A model generated the notes under the pieces. The model was not told the origin of the DNA. It saw nothing but the letters and a program-made list of their open reading frames with translations, and did no database searches. Below are positions 41,236 to 50,504 of a stretch of 64,000 nucleotides of DNA, piece by piece. The stretch spans positions 15-64,014 of the forward strand of contig NZ_JMKI01000002.1 in assembly GCF_000712295.1 (NCBI RefSeq), given 5' to 3'. The translations under genes and the position numbers were made by a program. How positions within the stretch are numbered: position 1 is the first letter of the stretch; every line of letters begins with the position of its first letter. Source of the DNA: Synergistes jonesii. GTDB taxonomy: Bacteria; Synergistota; Synergistia; Synergistales; Synergistaceae.

Positions 41236-42342
41236 ATGCCCCCGAAATCCCTTTATATCCACGTGCCCTTCTGCGAGCGTAAGTGCGCCTACTGCGCGTT
41301 TGCAAGCGCCGTGCCGAAAAAGGGGGAGCGCGGGCTTTATCTGGAAGCGCTTGCCAAGGAGTTCGACATCCGCCTGCGGGGAACGCGGCTGAAGCTTGAG
41401 ACCTGCTACGTCGGAGGCGGCACGCCTACGGCGCTTTCTCCGGCGCAGTGGAATTCGCTCGTCGCCACAGTAGAAAAACATTTCGACTTCGCGCCCGCCG
41501 CCGAGGTCACAGTCGAGGCCAATCCTAATTCTCTAACCGCGGAACACCTGAAGATATGGCGCGACTGGCGCGTCACGCGCGTCAGCATAGGAGTCCAGAG
41601 CTTCGACGACGCAGAGCTGAAGCTGATGGGGCGTCTGCACGACGCCGACGGGGCGCGGCGCGCGATCGCAGCGGCGCTTTCCTGCGGCTTCGACGTCGGC
41701 GCCGATCTCATCTTCGGGCTGCCGCGCCAGACCTTCCGCGGATGGGGGCTCACGCTGCACGAAGCGGCGCACCGCGGCTTGTCGCATATCTCTTTGTATC
41801 AGCTGACTCTTGAAGAAGGCACGCCTTGGGCGTCGCTCGACGAAAAGCTGCTCGGCGACGGCTACGCCGCCTACCGCTGGGCGCAGTGGTACCTTCCGCG
41901 CAGGGGATATGCGCAGTACGAGGTCGCAAACTTCGCCGTGCCCGGACGCGAGAGCCGCCACAACGCAAATTACTGGCGCGAGGGAGAATATATCGGAGCC
42001 GGCCCCGCGGCGGTCAGCTACACGGCCGGGCTCCGCAGCAAAAACTACGGCTCGCTCGCGCGCTACGCCAAGAGCCTTGAGGAGGGCGCGCTTCCAATCG
42101 AAGAAAGCGAAGAGCTGACCGCCGAAAAAAGCGCGAGGGAGGCGGCCGTGCTCGCCCTTCGCATGACGGAGGGCGTCTTTGCGGAAAATTTTATAAAGAG
42201 GTACGGCGAAAAAAATTACCGCAGCGTCTGTTCCGCGATGCAAAAATTCCCGCGCGCCCTATACGAGATCGACAACCGCGGCATAAGGCTGACAAAAAAG
42301 GGGATGCGCGTCGCAAATATAATTTGGTCTGAGATAATATAG
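41236..42342 (+). CDS. hemW: HemW-like radical SAM heme chaperone
   Basis: About 368 residues from ATG 41,236, right after lepA; a longer frame back to 41,080 lies inside lepA and was rejected. The radical SAM motif CERKCAYC (Cys13, Cys17, Cys20) and YVGGGTPT are clear. EANPNSL, RVSIGVQSFDD, GFDVGADLIFGLPRQT and SHISLYQLTLEEGTP follow the HemW/HemN order. Proteins of this family without the HemN-specific residues are heme-insertion chaperones rather than coproporphyrinogen dehydrogenases. The lepA-hemW coupling seen in many bacteria supports the call. Confidence 0.9.
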   Translation: MPPKSLYIHVPFCERKCAYCAFASAVPKKGERGLYLEALAKEFDIRLRGTRLKLETCYVGGGTPTALSPAQWNSLVATVEKHFDFAPAAEVTVEANPNSLTAEHLKIWRDWRVTRVSIGVQSFDDAELKLMGRLHDADGARRAIAAALSCGFDVGADLIFGLPRQTFRGWGLTLHEAAHRGLSHISLYQLTLEEGTPWASLDEKLLGDGYAAYRWAQWYLPRRGYAQYEVANFAVPGRESRHNANYWREGEYIGAGPAAVSYTAGLRSKNYGSLARYAKSLEEGALPIEESEELTAEKSAREAAVLALRMTEGVFAENFIKRYGEKNYRSVCSAMQKFPRALYEIDNRGIRLTKKGMRVANIIWSEII

Positions 42343-42399
42343 AATTTCCGAGATTTTCATATACAATTAACGAACAAATAAGTTACCGGAGGATTTCCC

Positions 42400-43833
42400 G
42401 TGGACGCGAAACTTCAGCAGATTATGAGACAAATACCTTCCATGGACAGGCTGCTCGCTCTGCCGTGGGTTGCGGAATACGAAAAAAAGCTCGGGCGCGA
42501 AACCGTGAAATCGCTGCTCTCCGAGCTGCTCTCCCGCCAGCGCGCCGAAATAGTCAAAAACAGCGACACGGCCTTCGACGCGGGCACGATAGCGGAGGAC
42601 GCGCGCAAACTGATGAAAAAGAAAGCGACGCCTTCGCTGCGCCCGGTGGTTAACGCTACCGGCGTCGTGATACATACGAACCTCGGCCGCTCGCTGCTCG
42701 CCAAGGAAGCGATCGACGAGGTCGTGAGCGTCGCCGGCTCTTACAGCACGCTCGAATATTCGCTCGAAGAGGGCGCGCGCGGGCATAGAAACGATCACGC
42801 GGAATGGCTGCTTAAAAGGCTGACCGGCGCGGAGGCCGCGATCGTCGTCAACAACAACGCGGCGGCCGTCATACTCGCGCTCACGGCGCTCGCCAAGGAT
42901 AAAGAATCGATCGTCTCGCGCGGCGAGCTCGTCGAGATAGGCGGCTCCTTCAGGATACCGGAGATAATGGCCCTTTCGGGGACAAAGATGGTCGAGGTCG
43001 GCACCACTAACAGGACTCACCTCGGCGACTACGAAGATGCGATAACTGACGAAAGCGCGATGCTTTTAAAGGTGCATCCCTCGAACTACCGCGTCGCCGG
43101 CTTCCACTACTCGGTGCCGCGCGAGGAGCTGGCCTCTCTCGCACATTCCCGCGGGCTGATTTTGATGGAAGACCTCGGCAGCGGCATGCTGATCGACGCC
43201 TCGGCGGCCGGGTTGTCGAGCGAAAACGACCCGACCGTCGCCCAGTCGCTGAAAGCCGGCTGCGACGTCGTGACCTTCTCCGGGGACAAGCTGCTCGGCG
43301 GGCCGCAGATCGGCGCGATCGTCGGCAAAAGAGAGCTCATAGAAAAATTGAAGGGGCAGCAGCTGCTGCGCGCGCTGCGGGTCGACAAAATGACGCTCGC
43401 CGCCTTCGAAGCGACGCTGAGGCTCTATCTGCGCGGCGACGAACGCTCCGTGCCGACCGTAGAAATGATATTCAGGACGGAGGAGGAGCTTCGCGCCGGC
43501 GCGAGAAAGCTCGCGAGGAGGCTGCGCGCCCTGCTCAAGACGACGAGGCTGCTGCGCTATTCGCTGGAAGTCGTTCCGGCGAAGGACGCCGTCGGCGGCG
43601 GGAGCTTCCCGCAGGCGGAACTGGCCGGCTACGCCGCGGCGCTCGGCATACCTGAGATGGGCAGCGCCGGAAAGCTCGCCGAAAGGCTGCGCCTCTGCTC
43701 CGTACCGGTCGTCGCCGGAGCGGCGGACGATAAAGTCCTCTTCCACATCCGCACTCTGAGAGAGGGCGACGACGAACGCATAGCCGCCGCGCTTTCCGAA
43801 GTACTTGAGATCGGAAAAGAGGGCGGCAATTGA
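42400..43833 (+). CDS. selA: L-seryl-tRNA(Sec) selenium transferase
   Basis: A 477-residue PLP enzyme that converts seryl-tRNA(Sec) to selenocysteyl-tRNA(Sec) using selenophosphate. It starts at GTG 42,400 with CCGGAGG 7 bases upstream. The N-terminal tRNA-binding helices precede [26 protein letters not shown] is the conserved active-site segment, and the PLP lysine is Lys297 in [11 protein letters not shown]. Length is normal. The stop codon overlaps the selB start by one base, so the pair is translated together. selC and selD are not in the window. Confidence 0.97.
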   Translation: MDAKLQQIMRQIPSMDRLLALPWVAEYEKKLGRETVKSLLSELLSRQRAEIVKNSDTAFDAGTIAEDARKLMKKKATPSLRPVVNATGVVIHTNLGRSLLAKEAIDEVVSVAGSYSTLEYSLEEGARGHRNDHAEWLLKRLTGAEAAIVVNNNAAAVILALTALAKDKESIVSRGELVEIGGSFRIPEIMALSGTKMVEVGTTNRTHLGDYEDAITDESAMLLKVHPSNYRVAGFHYSVPREELASLAHSRGLILMEDLGSGMLIDASAAGLSSENDPTVAQSLKAGCDVVTFSGDKLLGGPQIGAIVGKRELIEKLKGQQLLRALRVDKMTLAAFEATLRLYLRGDERSVPTVEMIFRTEEELRAGARKLARRLRALLKTTRLLRYSLEVVPAKDAVGGGSFPQAELAGYAAALGIPEMGSAGKLAERLRLCSVPVVAGAADDKVLFHIRTLREGDDERIAAALSEVLEIGKEGGN

Positions 43834-45740
43834 TGCACGACGAATACCCCTTCATCATCGGCACCTCCGGGCACATCGACCACGGGAAGACGGCGCTCGT
43901 AAAGCGCTTAACTGGGGTCGACTGCGACCGCCTCGGCGAAGAGAAAAAGCGCGGCATGACGATAGAGCTCGGCTTCGCGCCTCTCACCCTGCCCTCCGGG
44001 CGCACCGTCAGCATCATCGACGTCCCGGGACATGAAAAATTCATCAGGCAGATGGTCGCCGGCGCCGCCGGGATCGACGCCGTCATGCTGGTGATAGCTG
44101 CGGACGACGGCGTCATGCCTCAGACGCGCGAGCATCTGGCGATAATATCGCTGCTCGGCATAAAAAACGGCCTCACGGTGATCAACAAGACGGACCTCGT
44201 CGACGGCGAAACGCTCGAACTGGCGATCGACGACGCGAAAAGCGCGCTCGCAGGGACGTTCCTCGAAGAGAAGCCGATAATCCCCGTATCCGCTCTGACG
44301 GGCGCGGGAATCGAAGAGCTGAAGGGCGCGCTGCAGAAGATGACTGAAAGCGCGCCTACGCGCAGCAAAAAGGGCGCCTTCTTCCTGCCAGTCGACAGGG
44401 CCTTCCACATCTCAGGCTTCGGCACCGTCGTCACGGGGACTGCGATAAAAGGAGAGCTGCGCGAGGGCGACGAAGTCGAGATAATGCCCGGGGGAATCAT
44501 TTCGAAAGTGCGCTCCGTCCAGGTCCACGGAGAGGCGGTCGAGCGCGCGACGGCCGGACAGCGCGTCGCGGCGAACCTCGCCGGCGTTTCGCTAGGCGAC
44601 ATAAAGCGCGGCGACGTCGTAGCGGCGAAGGGCTGCTTCTCCGCCTCACAATGCCTCAACGTCTCTATAAGGGTGCTTCGCGAAGCGGAGCCGATAAAGC
44701 ACTGGCAGAGGATGAGGCTGCACGTCGGGACGTCGGACAGCGTCGTCCGCGTCTGTCTGCTCGACCGCGAGCGGCTGCTGCCCGGCCGCCGCGCGCAGGC
44801 GCAGCTGATCACCGAAGAAGCGGTAGTCACCCACCTTGACGCACGCTTCATACTGCGAAACTACAGCCCGCTCGTCACGGCCGCCGGAGGAAAAATTTTA
44901 ACGACGGCGGGCGAAAGGCCGAAGAACAAAGCGGCCAAAGCCGCACTGCTCGAATGCCTGAACAGGCTGGCCGAGGAGCCGCCGCTCAAAGAGAGGATAC
45001 TTGCGCTGATAAATTACCGGGAAGTCATGGGCGCGGCGGAAGCGGCGAGGGCGAACGAAATGACCCAGCCGGAGCTGATGCGCGCGATATCTCCCTTAGA
45101 AGCTAAGGGGGGGCTTTTCGTCGTGCGCGGCGGCGACGCCGCGCTGATCTCAAAAGACAAATTCGAAAGCCTGACTAAAAGCCTGACCGCGCTGCTCTCG
45201 GCCTTCCACGGCAAGCATCCCGAGAGAATCGGCATGCCGGCGGAGGAATGCGCAAAGGCCCTTATGCTCTCGGATATAAGATTCGCGAAGGAGCTGTTCG
45301 AACTCCTCGGCAAGCGCGGAGTCATATCGTACAAAGACGAACGCGCGAGCCTCGCCGGCTTCGCTCCCTTCGACGAGGAAGCCTTCGCCGCGAAGGCCGA
45401 AGCGCTGAAAAAATTCGCGCTGAAGGCAGGCTACAGCATGCCGACGATCGAAGAGGCCCAGAGCGCGCTCGGCTTCTCCGGCGATGAAATGCGGCGCGTA
45501 ATATCTTCTCTCAAAGAGAAAAAGGAACTCGTGCTGATAACGGGCGGCTTCATCTGCCTGCGCGAAATCGAGCGGGATTTCAGAAAAAAGCTCGAAGATA
45601 TCGCAGGGGAGATAACTCTCGCCGCTGTCAGAGACGCTACTGGCAGCAGCAGAAAATACGCTCTGCCGATGCTTGAATATTTCGACGGGATCGGGGTGAC
45701 GAGAAGGGTCGGAGACAAAAGAATCCTGATGAAAAGATAA
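43833..45740 (+). CDS. selB: Selenocysteine-specific elongation factor
   Basis: About 635 residues from ATG 43,833, which overlaps the selA stop (TGATG). The GTPase part has [44 protein letters not shown] and NKTDLVD. Domains II and III follow, and the C-terminal ~260 residues form the winged-helix repeats that bind the SECIS hairpin in mRNA (ending with [25 protein letters not shown]). It carries Sec-tRNA to UGA codons that have a SECIS element. Its presence means the organism decodes UGA as selenocysteine somewhere. Confidence 0.97.
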   Translation: MHDEYPFIIGTSGHIDHGKTALVKRLTGVDCDRLGEEKKRGMTIELGFAPLTLPSGRTVSIIDVPGHEKFIRQMVAGAAGIDAVMLVIAADDGVMPQTREHLAIISLLGIKNGLTVINKTDLVDGETLELAIDDAKSALAGTFLEEKPIIPVSALTGAGIEELKGALQKMTESAPTRSKKGAFFLPVDRAFHISGFGTVVTGTAIKGELREGDEVEIMPGGIISKVRSVQVHGEAVERATAGQRVAANLAGVSLGDIKRGDVVAAKGCFSASQCLNVSIRVLREAEPIKHWQRMRLHVGTSDSVVRVCLLDRERLLPGRRAQAQLITEEAVVTHLDARFILRNYSPLVTAAGGKILTTAGERPKNKAAKAALLECLNRLAEEPPLKERILALINYREVMGAAEAARANEMTQPELMRAISPLEAKGGLFVVRGGDAALISKDKFESLTKSLTALLSAFHGKHPERIGMPAEECAKALMLSDIRFAKELFELLGKRGVISYKDERASLAGFAPFDEEAFAAKAEALKKFALKAGYSMPTIEEAQSALGFSGDEMRRVISSLKEKKELVLITGGFICLREIERDFRKKLEDIAGEITLAAVRDATGSSRKYALPMLEYFDGIGVTRRVGDKRILMKR

Positions 45741-45801
45741 GCCTTTCGGCAAAAACTCTCTAAATTTTTGAGCAAACCTCAATAACGGGGCACTTTCTAT
45801 T

Positions 45802-46434
45802 CTATTTGAAGTGCGCTTCAGCACTGTCTTTGCCGCTATTATAATGGGTTATCACTGCTTTTTCAGCCCCGATTGGGTCTCCATTTTCTATAGCTTTTAT
45901 TATCATTTCATGTTCTTTGACTATTATATTAGCCCACTGGCTATTACAGTACATACAATCTCTTTTAGAACGAATTCCATCCCAAAGAAAAAAGAAATGT
46001 TTTTTCATTATAACATTATTGTAATTTTCTGTGAGTTTCTTATGGAACTCGTCGTTAATGTGGCAAAAAAAGACCTTGTCGTATGATAGAATGTTCTTTC
46101 TTAGTTCCTCATTAATACTATATAATTTTTTCAGGTCAACGAGAAAAGGCCGTTTTGCGAGTTCTTTTACAGCGTAGCTTTCCAAAACGCGTAGTACTTC
46201 TAATATTTGTATATATTCATTGATAGTTAGATTACTGACAGCATAGCCAGTTTTAGGGGTATGGATGACAATGCCTTCAGTAGCTAGTTTCCGTAGCGCT
46301 TCCCTTATAGGGGTTTGGCTCATACATAAATCAACAGCTAAAGAATCAATATTTATATGCATACCAGGTAGTAAGTGATGTTGTTCAATGAGCATTTTTA
46401 TGCTTCTTGACGCCTGATCTGCTAACGATGGCAT
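45802..46434 (-). CDS. GntR-family (FadR/FCD-type) transcriptional regulator
   Basis: A 210-residue regulator. Residues 1-70 form the winged helix (LCMSQTPIREALRKLATEGIV and the wing HTPKTGYAVSNL). The C-terminal helical domain (from about 75) with its histidines (HINDEFHKKL, HEMIIKAI, THYNSG) is FCD-like, binding a metal-coordinated carboxylate. It is divergent from the dehydrogenase-aldolase-symporter-hydantoinase genes across a very AT-rich gap and is the probable pathway-specific repressor. Its codon use is visibly AT-rich compared with selB beside it, as expected for imported DNA. Confidence 0.88.
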   Translation of the reverse strand: MPSLADQASRSIKMLIEQHHLLPGMHINIDSLAVDLCMSQTPIREALRKLATEGIVIHTPKTGYAVSNLTINEYIQILEVLRVLESYAVKELAKRPFLVDLKKLYSINEELRKNILSYDKVFFCHINDEFHKKLTENYNNVIMKKHFFFLWDGIRSKRDCMYCNSQWANIIVKEHEMIIKAIENGDPIGAEKAVITHYNSGKDSAEAHFK

Positions 46435-46712
46435 GCAAAATCACCTTCTCTTTATATAAAGGTACTATGTAGTAGAGTATATTATATATCATAATATAGT
46501 TAAATATAATAATTTAGTATAATATATTTTATTAATAATATAATATCTTTGTATTAATATATCATATTTATTCTATAAGATTTACTATAATTAATAATAT
46601 TTTATATTGTAATTAAAACTACAGTTGATATACTCAATCCCGTACAGACGAAAAGGTGCATATTATTTTCTAATTTTATTGCAGTAGCAATTAGAGCTTA
46701 AGGAGGAACATT
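46435..46712. promoter_or_regulatory. Extremely AT-rich divergent regulatory region
   Basis: About 280 bases between the GntR gene and the dehydrogenase gene, almost entirely A and T from about 46,480 to 46,620, with many TATAAT-like boxes so that no single promoter can be assigned. It most likely contains promoters in both directions and the GntR operator; the composition would also attract H-NS-like or other AT-binding proteins. Confidence 0.6.
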
Positions 46713-47651
46713 ATGCAAATGTTACGGAAAAAAGTTTTGCTTATTGAACCAACTATACACCGGCTTGGAATAGAGTTGCTCCAGACGAAGGTAGATATAG
46801 TAATGGCTCCCGATGGCAAAGAAGACACTTTAATAAGATACTTGCAAGATGAGGGTATTGAAGCCTTGATAGCTAGGGTTGAGTTAATTACGAAGAGAGT
46901 GATAGATAGCGCAGCTGGACTGCGAGTGATAGGTCAGCATGGAGCGGGGCTAGACAACATAGATGTAAAAGCTGCGCAGGTAAGGGGGATAAGAGTCGTC
47001 AATGCACCTGGCGTAAATGCTATTTCAGTAGCAGAACATGTAATAATGCTTATGCTCGGTGTAAGTAAGCGTATAGTGTCATCAGACACAGCTGTTCGTA
47101 GCGGAGACTGGTCCTTTAGGAACCGCATGGTACCAATTGAAATGAACGGTAAGACTCTGCTTCTGCTTGGATTGGGAGCAATAGGTAGAAATGTTGCACA
47201 GAAAGCGCGCACAGCGTTTAATATGAAAATATATGCATACGACCCGTTAATATCAGAGCTTGAGATGAGAGCGCTTGGCGTAGAAAAAGTGAATAATATA
47301 TCAAAAGCGCTCCCCATAGCGGACTACGTCAGCATACATGTACCACTTATGGAGTCCACAAAAGGCATGATTGGTGAAAAGGAACTTCGTAGCATGAAGG
47401 AGTCTGCATATATAATCAACACCTCAAGAGGCCCCCTTATCAATGAAAAAGCTCTTATTGACGTGCTGAAAGAGAATCGTATTGCTGGCGCTGGCCTCGA
47501 CGTATTTGAACAAGAACCGCCCTCGACAAGCAATGGTTTATTTTGTTTGCCTAACGTAATAGTTACTCCGCATTTTGCCGGCGACACAGAAGAGTCTAAA
47601 CAAAGAACAACAATGACAATTGTTAAGGCTGTACTCAACGCATTAGCATAG
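46713..47651 (+). CDS. D-isomer-specific 2-hydroxyacid dehydrogenase
   Basis: A 312-residue NAD(P)-dependent oxidoreductase of the phosphoglycerate/hydroxypyruvate reductase family. The Rossmann motif GLGAIG is at residues 153-158, and the catalytic triad Arg-Glu-His is visible: Arg239 in INTSRGPLI, Glu268 in VFEQEPP and His287 in TPHFAG. GQHGAGLDNID is the typical substrate loop. Substrate is open: it would reduce a 2-oxo acid such as glyoxylate or hydroxypyruvate to the D-hydroxy acid, or the reverse. AAGGAGG lies 6 bases before the ATG. First gene of the island's plus-strand series, with the aldolase 103 bases later. Confidence 0.9.
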   Translation: MQMLRKKVLLIEPTIHRLGIELLQTKVDIVMAPDGKEDTLIRYLQDEGIEALIARVELITKRVIDSAAGLRVIGQHGAGLDNIDVKAAQVRGIRVVNAPGVNAISVAEHVIMLMLGVSKRIVSSDTAVRSGDWSFRNRMVPIEMNGKTLLLLGLGAIGRNVAQKARTAFNMKIYAYDPLISELEMRALGVEKVNNISKALPIADYVSIHVPLMESTKGMIGEKELRSMKESAYIINTSRGPLINEKALIDVLKENRIAGAGLDVFEQEPPSTSNGLFCLPNVIVTPHFAGDTEESKQRTTMTIVKAVLNALA

Positions 47652-47754
47652 CAGTATGGGTTTCACGGGTTATTACTGCGTTTATAGAGTCTTTCCAGTG
47701 ACGACTAATATATTCAAGCAACAAATAACATAAATCAAAGAGGAGCTGATAACA

Positions 47755-48636
47755 ATGAAATTGAAAGGTATTATCACAGCGCTGGTCACACCCCTGCTGG
47801 ACGGAGAAGCAAAGCTAAACAAACCCGTCCTCCAGGAAATTACAGAATATGCTATATCAAATGGAGTTCACGGTGTGTGTGTTCTTGGAGGCACTGGAGA
47901 ATACTGTGCATTAACTGATGAAGTCAAGACGTCTGCAATTGAGACAGTTGTTGAAAAAGTTAATGGCAGAGTCCCCGTCGTCGTTGGAATTGTCGAGCCG
48001 GGAATCGGGCAGACTATTAAAATGGTAAGGAAAGCGAAAGAAATAGGAGCGGACGTTGCGATGGTAGTCAGCCCTTACTACGTAAGCGTCTCTCAAGAAG
48101 GGCTCATTGATTACTACAGCAAAATATCGGACACAGCGGATATTCCACTCGTCTTATATAACGTACCTTACCGCACGGGCACTAATATCGAACCACAGAC
48201 TGTATCGACAATAGCGGATCAATGCAACGTCATAGGCATTAAAGAATGTAGCCCTAACATGGCACAGGTCCAAAAACTGATATCACTGTGCGGCGACAAA
48301 ATATCGCTTCTTTCCGGTGAAGATCTCTTTGTCGTGCTGGAAATGACTTTTGGCATTGAGGGCGGGATACTTGCCAGTGCGTCAATAATCCCAGACAAAT
48401 GGGTAGAAATATATGATGCAATGAAAAAGGGAGATATAAAAGGAGCAATCGAACGTCACACTAAACTTCTTCCGTTCTTTAGCGCTATGTTCTCGGAATG
48501 CAATCCTGGCCCGCTGAAGGCATCCATGGAATTGAAGGGTTTCAATGTTGGGCCCGTTGTGTCCCCGCTGACACAAATCAAAGAAGAAAACCTTGCTAAG
48601 CTTAAGGCTGTAATGAAAGATATGAGAATGATATAG
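47755..48636 (+). CDS. DHDPS/N-acetylneuraminate lyase-family aldolase
   Basis: A 293-residue class I aldolase. The Schiff-base lysine is Lys163 in VIGIKECS, and Tyr135 in VLYNVPYRTG is the proton relay. The pyruvate-carboxylate loop reads GGTGEY (residues 45-50) instead of the GTTGE of DHDPS, so a biosynthetic DapA role is less likely. Such enzymes cleave or form 2-oxo-acid substrates releasing pyruvate (for example 4-hydroxy-2-oxoglutarate or 2-keto-3-deoxy sugar acids). The location between a hydroxyacid dehydrogenase and a symporter suggests catabolism. AGAGGAG precedes the ATG. Confidence 0.88.
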   Translation: MKLKGIITALVTPLLDGEAKLNKPVLQEITEYAISNGVHGVCVLGGTGEYCALTDEVKTSAIETVVEKVNGRVPVVVGIVEPGIGQTIKMVRKAKEIGADVAMVVSPYYVSVSQEGLIDYYSKISDTADIPLVLYNVPYRTGTNIEPQTVSTIADQCNVIGIKECSPNMAQVQKLISLCGDKISLLSGEDLFVVLEMTFGIEGGILASASIIPDKWVEIYDAMKKGDIKGAIERHTKLLPFFSAMFSECNPGPLKASMELKGFNVGPVVSPLTQIKEENLAKLKAVMKDMRMI

Positions 48637-48742
48637 AACTATATTCCTTTAGCCAAGATTTTAAATGGTATGTAGTTCTGAGTTTTTGTACTAATAAGTT
48701 ACGGGTTTTTAAGAAAAAACTGTTTTAAAGGAGGCGTTTTAT

Positions 48743-50170
48743 GTGAGTAAAGAACATATCTATCTCGTGGGGATACTTGCGTACATCAGCTTGTTGGTGA
48801 CCATCGGTTTCCTGGCTAGGAGACGTGTAAAAAGTGCTGCTGACTTTCAGCTTGGTGGTGGTAAAATTCCAACATTTGTTCTTGTTGGCACGTTGGTAGC
48901 TAGTTGGCTTGGCTCTGGCACTGTCGTTGGTTATGCATCAAGAGTTTATTATTTTGGTCTCGGCGGTGTATGGTATGCGTTGGCCTGTCTTTTCTCTGTT
49001 GCCTACTTCACAATCATAATTGGCAGAATTCGTTCAATACCAGCACGTACCACACCCGAAATGCTTGAGCTTCGCTATGGGAAAACCGCAAGGAAATGGG
49101 CGGTGCTCCCTGTTTTCCTCGGTCAGGCAACGATAGGCGCCTATCAGATTAAAGCTGTAGGCTACATATTTGAGATATGCTTTGGGATAAGCTCTGACCT
49201 CGCTACTGTGATAGGTACAGGGATTATTATCGGTTATACGTTCCTGGGTGGTTTCTTTGCTGTTGCATGGTCCGATGTCTGTCAGTCGTGCATTTTTATG
49301 GTTGGTATGATGCTGGCAATACCTTTTGCTATAAATAACGCAGGTGGCTGGAGCGGTATGATTGCGGCGTTGCCACAGGGATACCTATCAATATTCAATG
49401 TACCATTCATTACTGTGCTTGGCATTTTTGTACCGACCGCATTATTAGGTGGAACTTCTATGTTTATGTACCAGCGTGCGTGGGCAGCAGAGAGTGTGGA
49501 AGCTGCAAGAAAAGGTGCCGCGATAAATTTCTGCGGGGCCGCGTTCATTTACACGCTCGTGCTCATTCTTGCTCTATCGGCGGTAGTAACCTGCCCCGGC
49601 ATCAAAGGAGATACGGTCGTGTTTTCAGTAGCGACGCAGCTTCCTGTTATTATAGGACTGATGCTTGTTATCAGCTGCGCGGCAGTGTTCATTTCAACAG
49701 GAGACTCTTTGCTGCTTGCAGCATCAGCAGTATTCGTGCGCGAAATATACATGTCGAACAGAGAACCTGATGACAAACGAGAACTTCTGGCAACAAGAAT
49801 CACTGTCGTCGCCATAGGCGTAGCTGGCTTGTTGCTACTCCGCTTTTACCCAACCCTAATTTCCCTCATGATGCTGGCCTACTCTGTTGAAGGTGCTGGG
49901 CTACTTTGCCCGCTCATAGCTGGTATGTATTGGAAAGGTGGTACAGAAAAAGGTGCCGTCGCAAGCATTGTGACCGGTCTAACAATAATCATTTTGTGGG
50001 AAGCTTGCGCGCGCTCTGGAGTGCCGTTTGCTAAGGCATTTCATTCATCGCTTATCGCGGTACCGGCTGCGGCAGGCGCCTACTTTGCAGTCTCTATGGT
50101 GACTAACAACGATTCCGCCCGTGTTGAGAAATTCTTTGGCTATTTTGATGGGTTAAAAAAACACTCATAG
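48743..50170 (+). CDS. Sodium:solute symporter (SSS family)
   Basis: A 475-residue protein starting at GTG 48,743 with AAAGGAGGCG upstream. Thirteen predicted membrane helices; SSS features are ADFQLGGGKIPTFVLVGTLVASWLG-type helix 2 start, YFGLGGVWYALACLF, and GYTFLGGFFAVAWSDVCQ in helix 6 with the conserved Gly-Gly. It imports an organic solute with sodium. The position inside the catabolic block makes the HyuAB substrate the likely cargo (inference). Codon use is AT-leaning like its neighbours. Confidence 0.92.
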   Translation: MSKEHIYLVGILAYISLLVTIGFLARRRVKSAADFQLGGGKIPTFVLVGTLVASWLGSGTVVGYASRVYYFGLGGVWYALACLFSVAYFTIIIGRIRSIPARTTPEMLELRYGKTARKWAVLPVFLGQATIGAYQIKAVGYIFEICFGISSDLATVIGTGIIIGYTFLGGFFAVAWSDVCQSCIFMVGMMLAIPFAINNAGGWSGMIAALPQGYLSIFNVPFITVLGIFVPTALLGGTSMFMYQRAWAAESVEAARKGAAINFCGAAFIYTLVLILALSAVVTCPGIKGDTVVFSVATQLPVIIGLMLVISCAAVFISTGDSLLLAASAVFVREIYMSNREPDDKRELLATRITVVAIGVAGLLLLRFYPTLISLMMLAYSVEGAGLLCPLIAGMYWKGGTEKGAVASIVTGLTIIILWEACARSGVPFAKAFHSSLIAVPAAAGAYFAVSMVTNNDSARVEKFFGYFDGLKKHS

Positions 50171-50504
50171 TGAGCGACATAGGCATATAAATATTTTCCC
50201 CGCTTAAACCTAATTGAGTATTATTTGTCTACTTTGGGGAGAGCGCATGCGGGGCGTAATGGAATATATAACGTTATTCATTCCGCCCCGCATTATTGCA
50301 TACATAATGCAAATATCAATGCCGTTTACTATGGGATTAATTCTTAGGAACGACGCGCCTCTCTTCAATAGTACCGCTATATCCAGTAACACAAAATAGG
50401 AACATATCGAATGCCATTTTTGGCATTACTGGAAATCTCCTGTCAAAAATCGAATTGAAGAGTCTTATCCCAGATGTTGTATGTAATAAAAGAAAGGTGA
50501 AAAA
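50171..50504. other. Regulatory spacer between symporter and hyuA
   Basis: 334 bases with no supported gene; short frames here are by-products of the inverted repeats. It contains the large dyad at 50,247-50,293 and a small hairpin ATGCCA-TTTT-TGGCAT at 50,411-50,426. A separate promoter for hyuA is likely. Confidence 0.55.
50247..50293. repeat. Inverted repeat upstream of hyuA
   Basis: ATGCGGGGCG (50,247-50,256) and CGCCCCGCAT (50,284-50,293) are perfect complements with a 27-base AT-rich loop. No T run follows, so it is not a plain terminator. The GC-rich arms stand out from their AT-rich surroundings. Confidence 0.65.

Noticed and set aside
40454-41305. Minus-strand frame of 283 codons opposite lepA
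   Set aside because: Shadow frame; lepA is unambiguous on the plus strand.
45741-45801. Possible terminator after selB
   Set aside because: No stable hairpin with a T run could be built from this stretch.
47755-48636. Assignment of the aldolase as biosynthetic DapA
   Set aside because: The loop is GGTGEY rather than GTTGE and the neighbours are catabolic, so a lysine-biosynthesis label would be unsupported.
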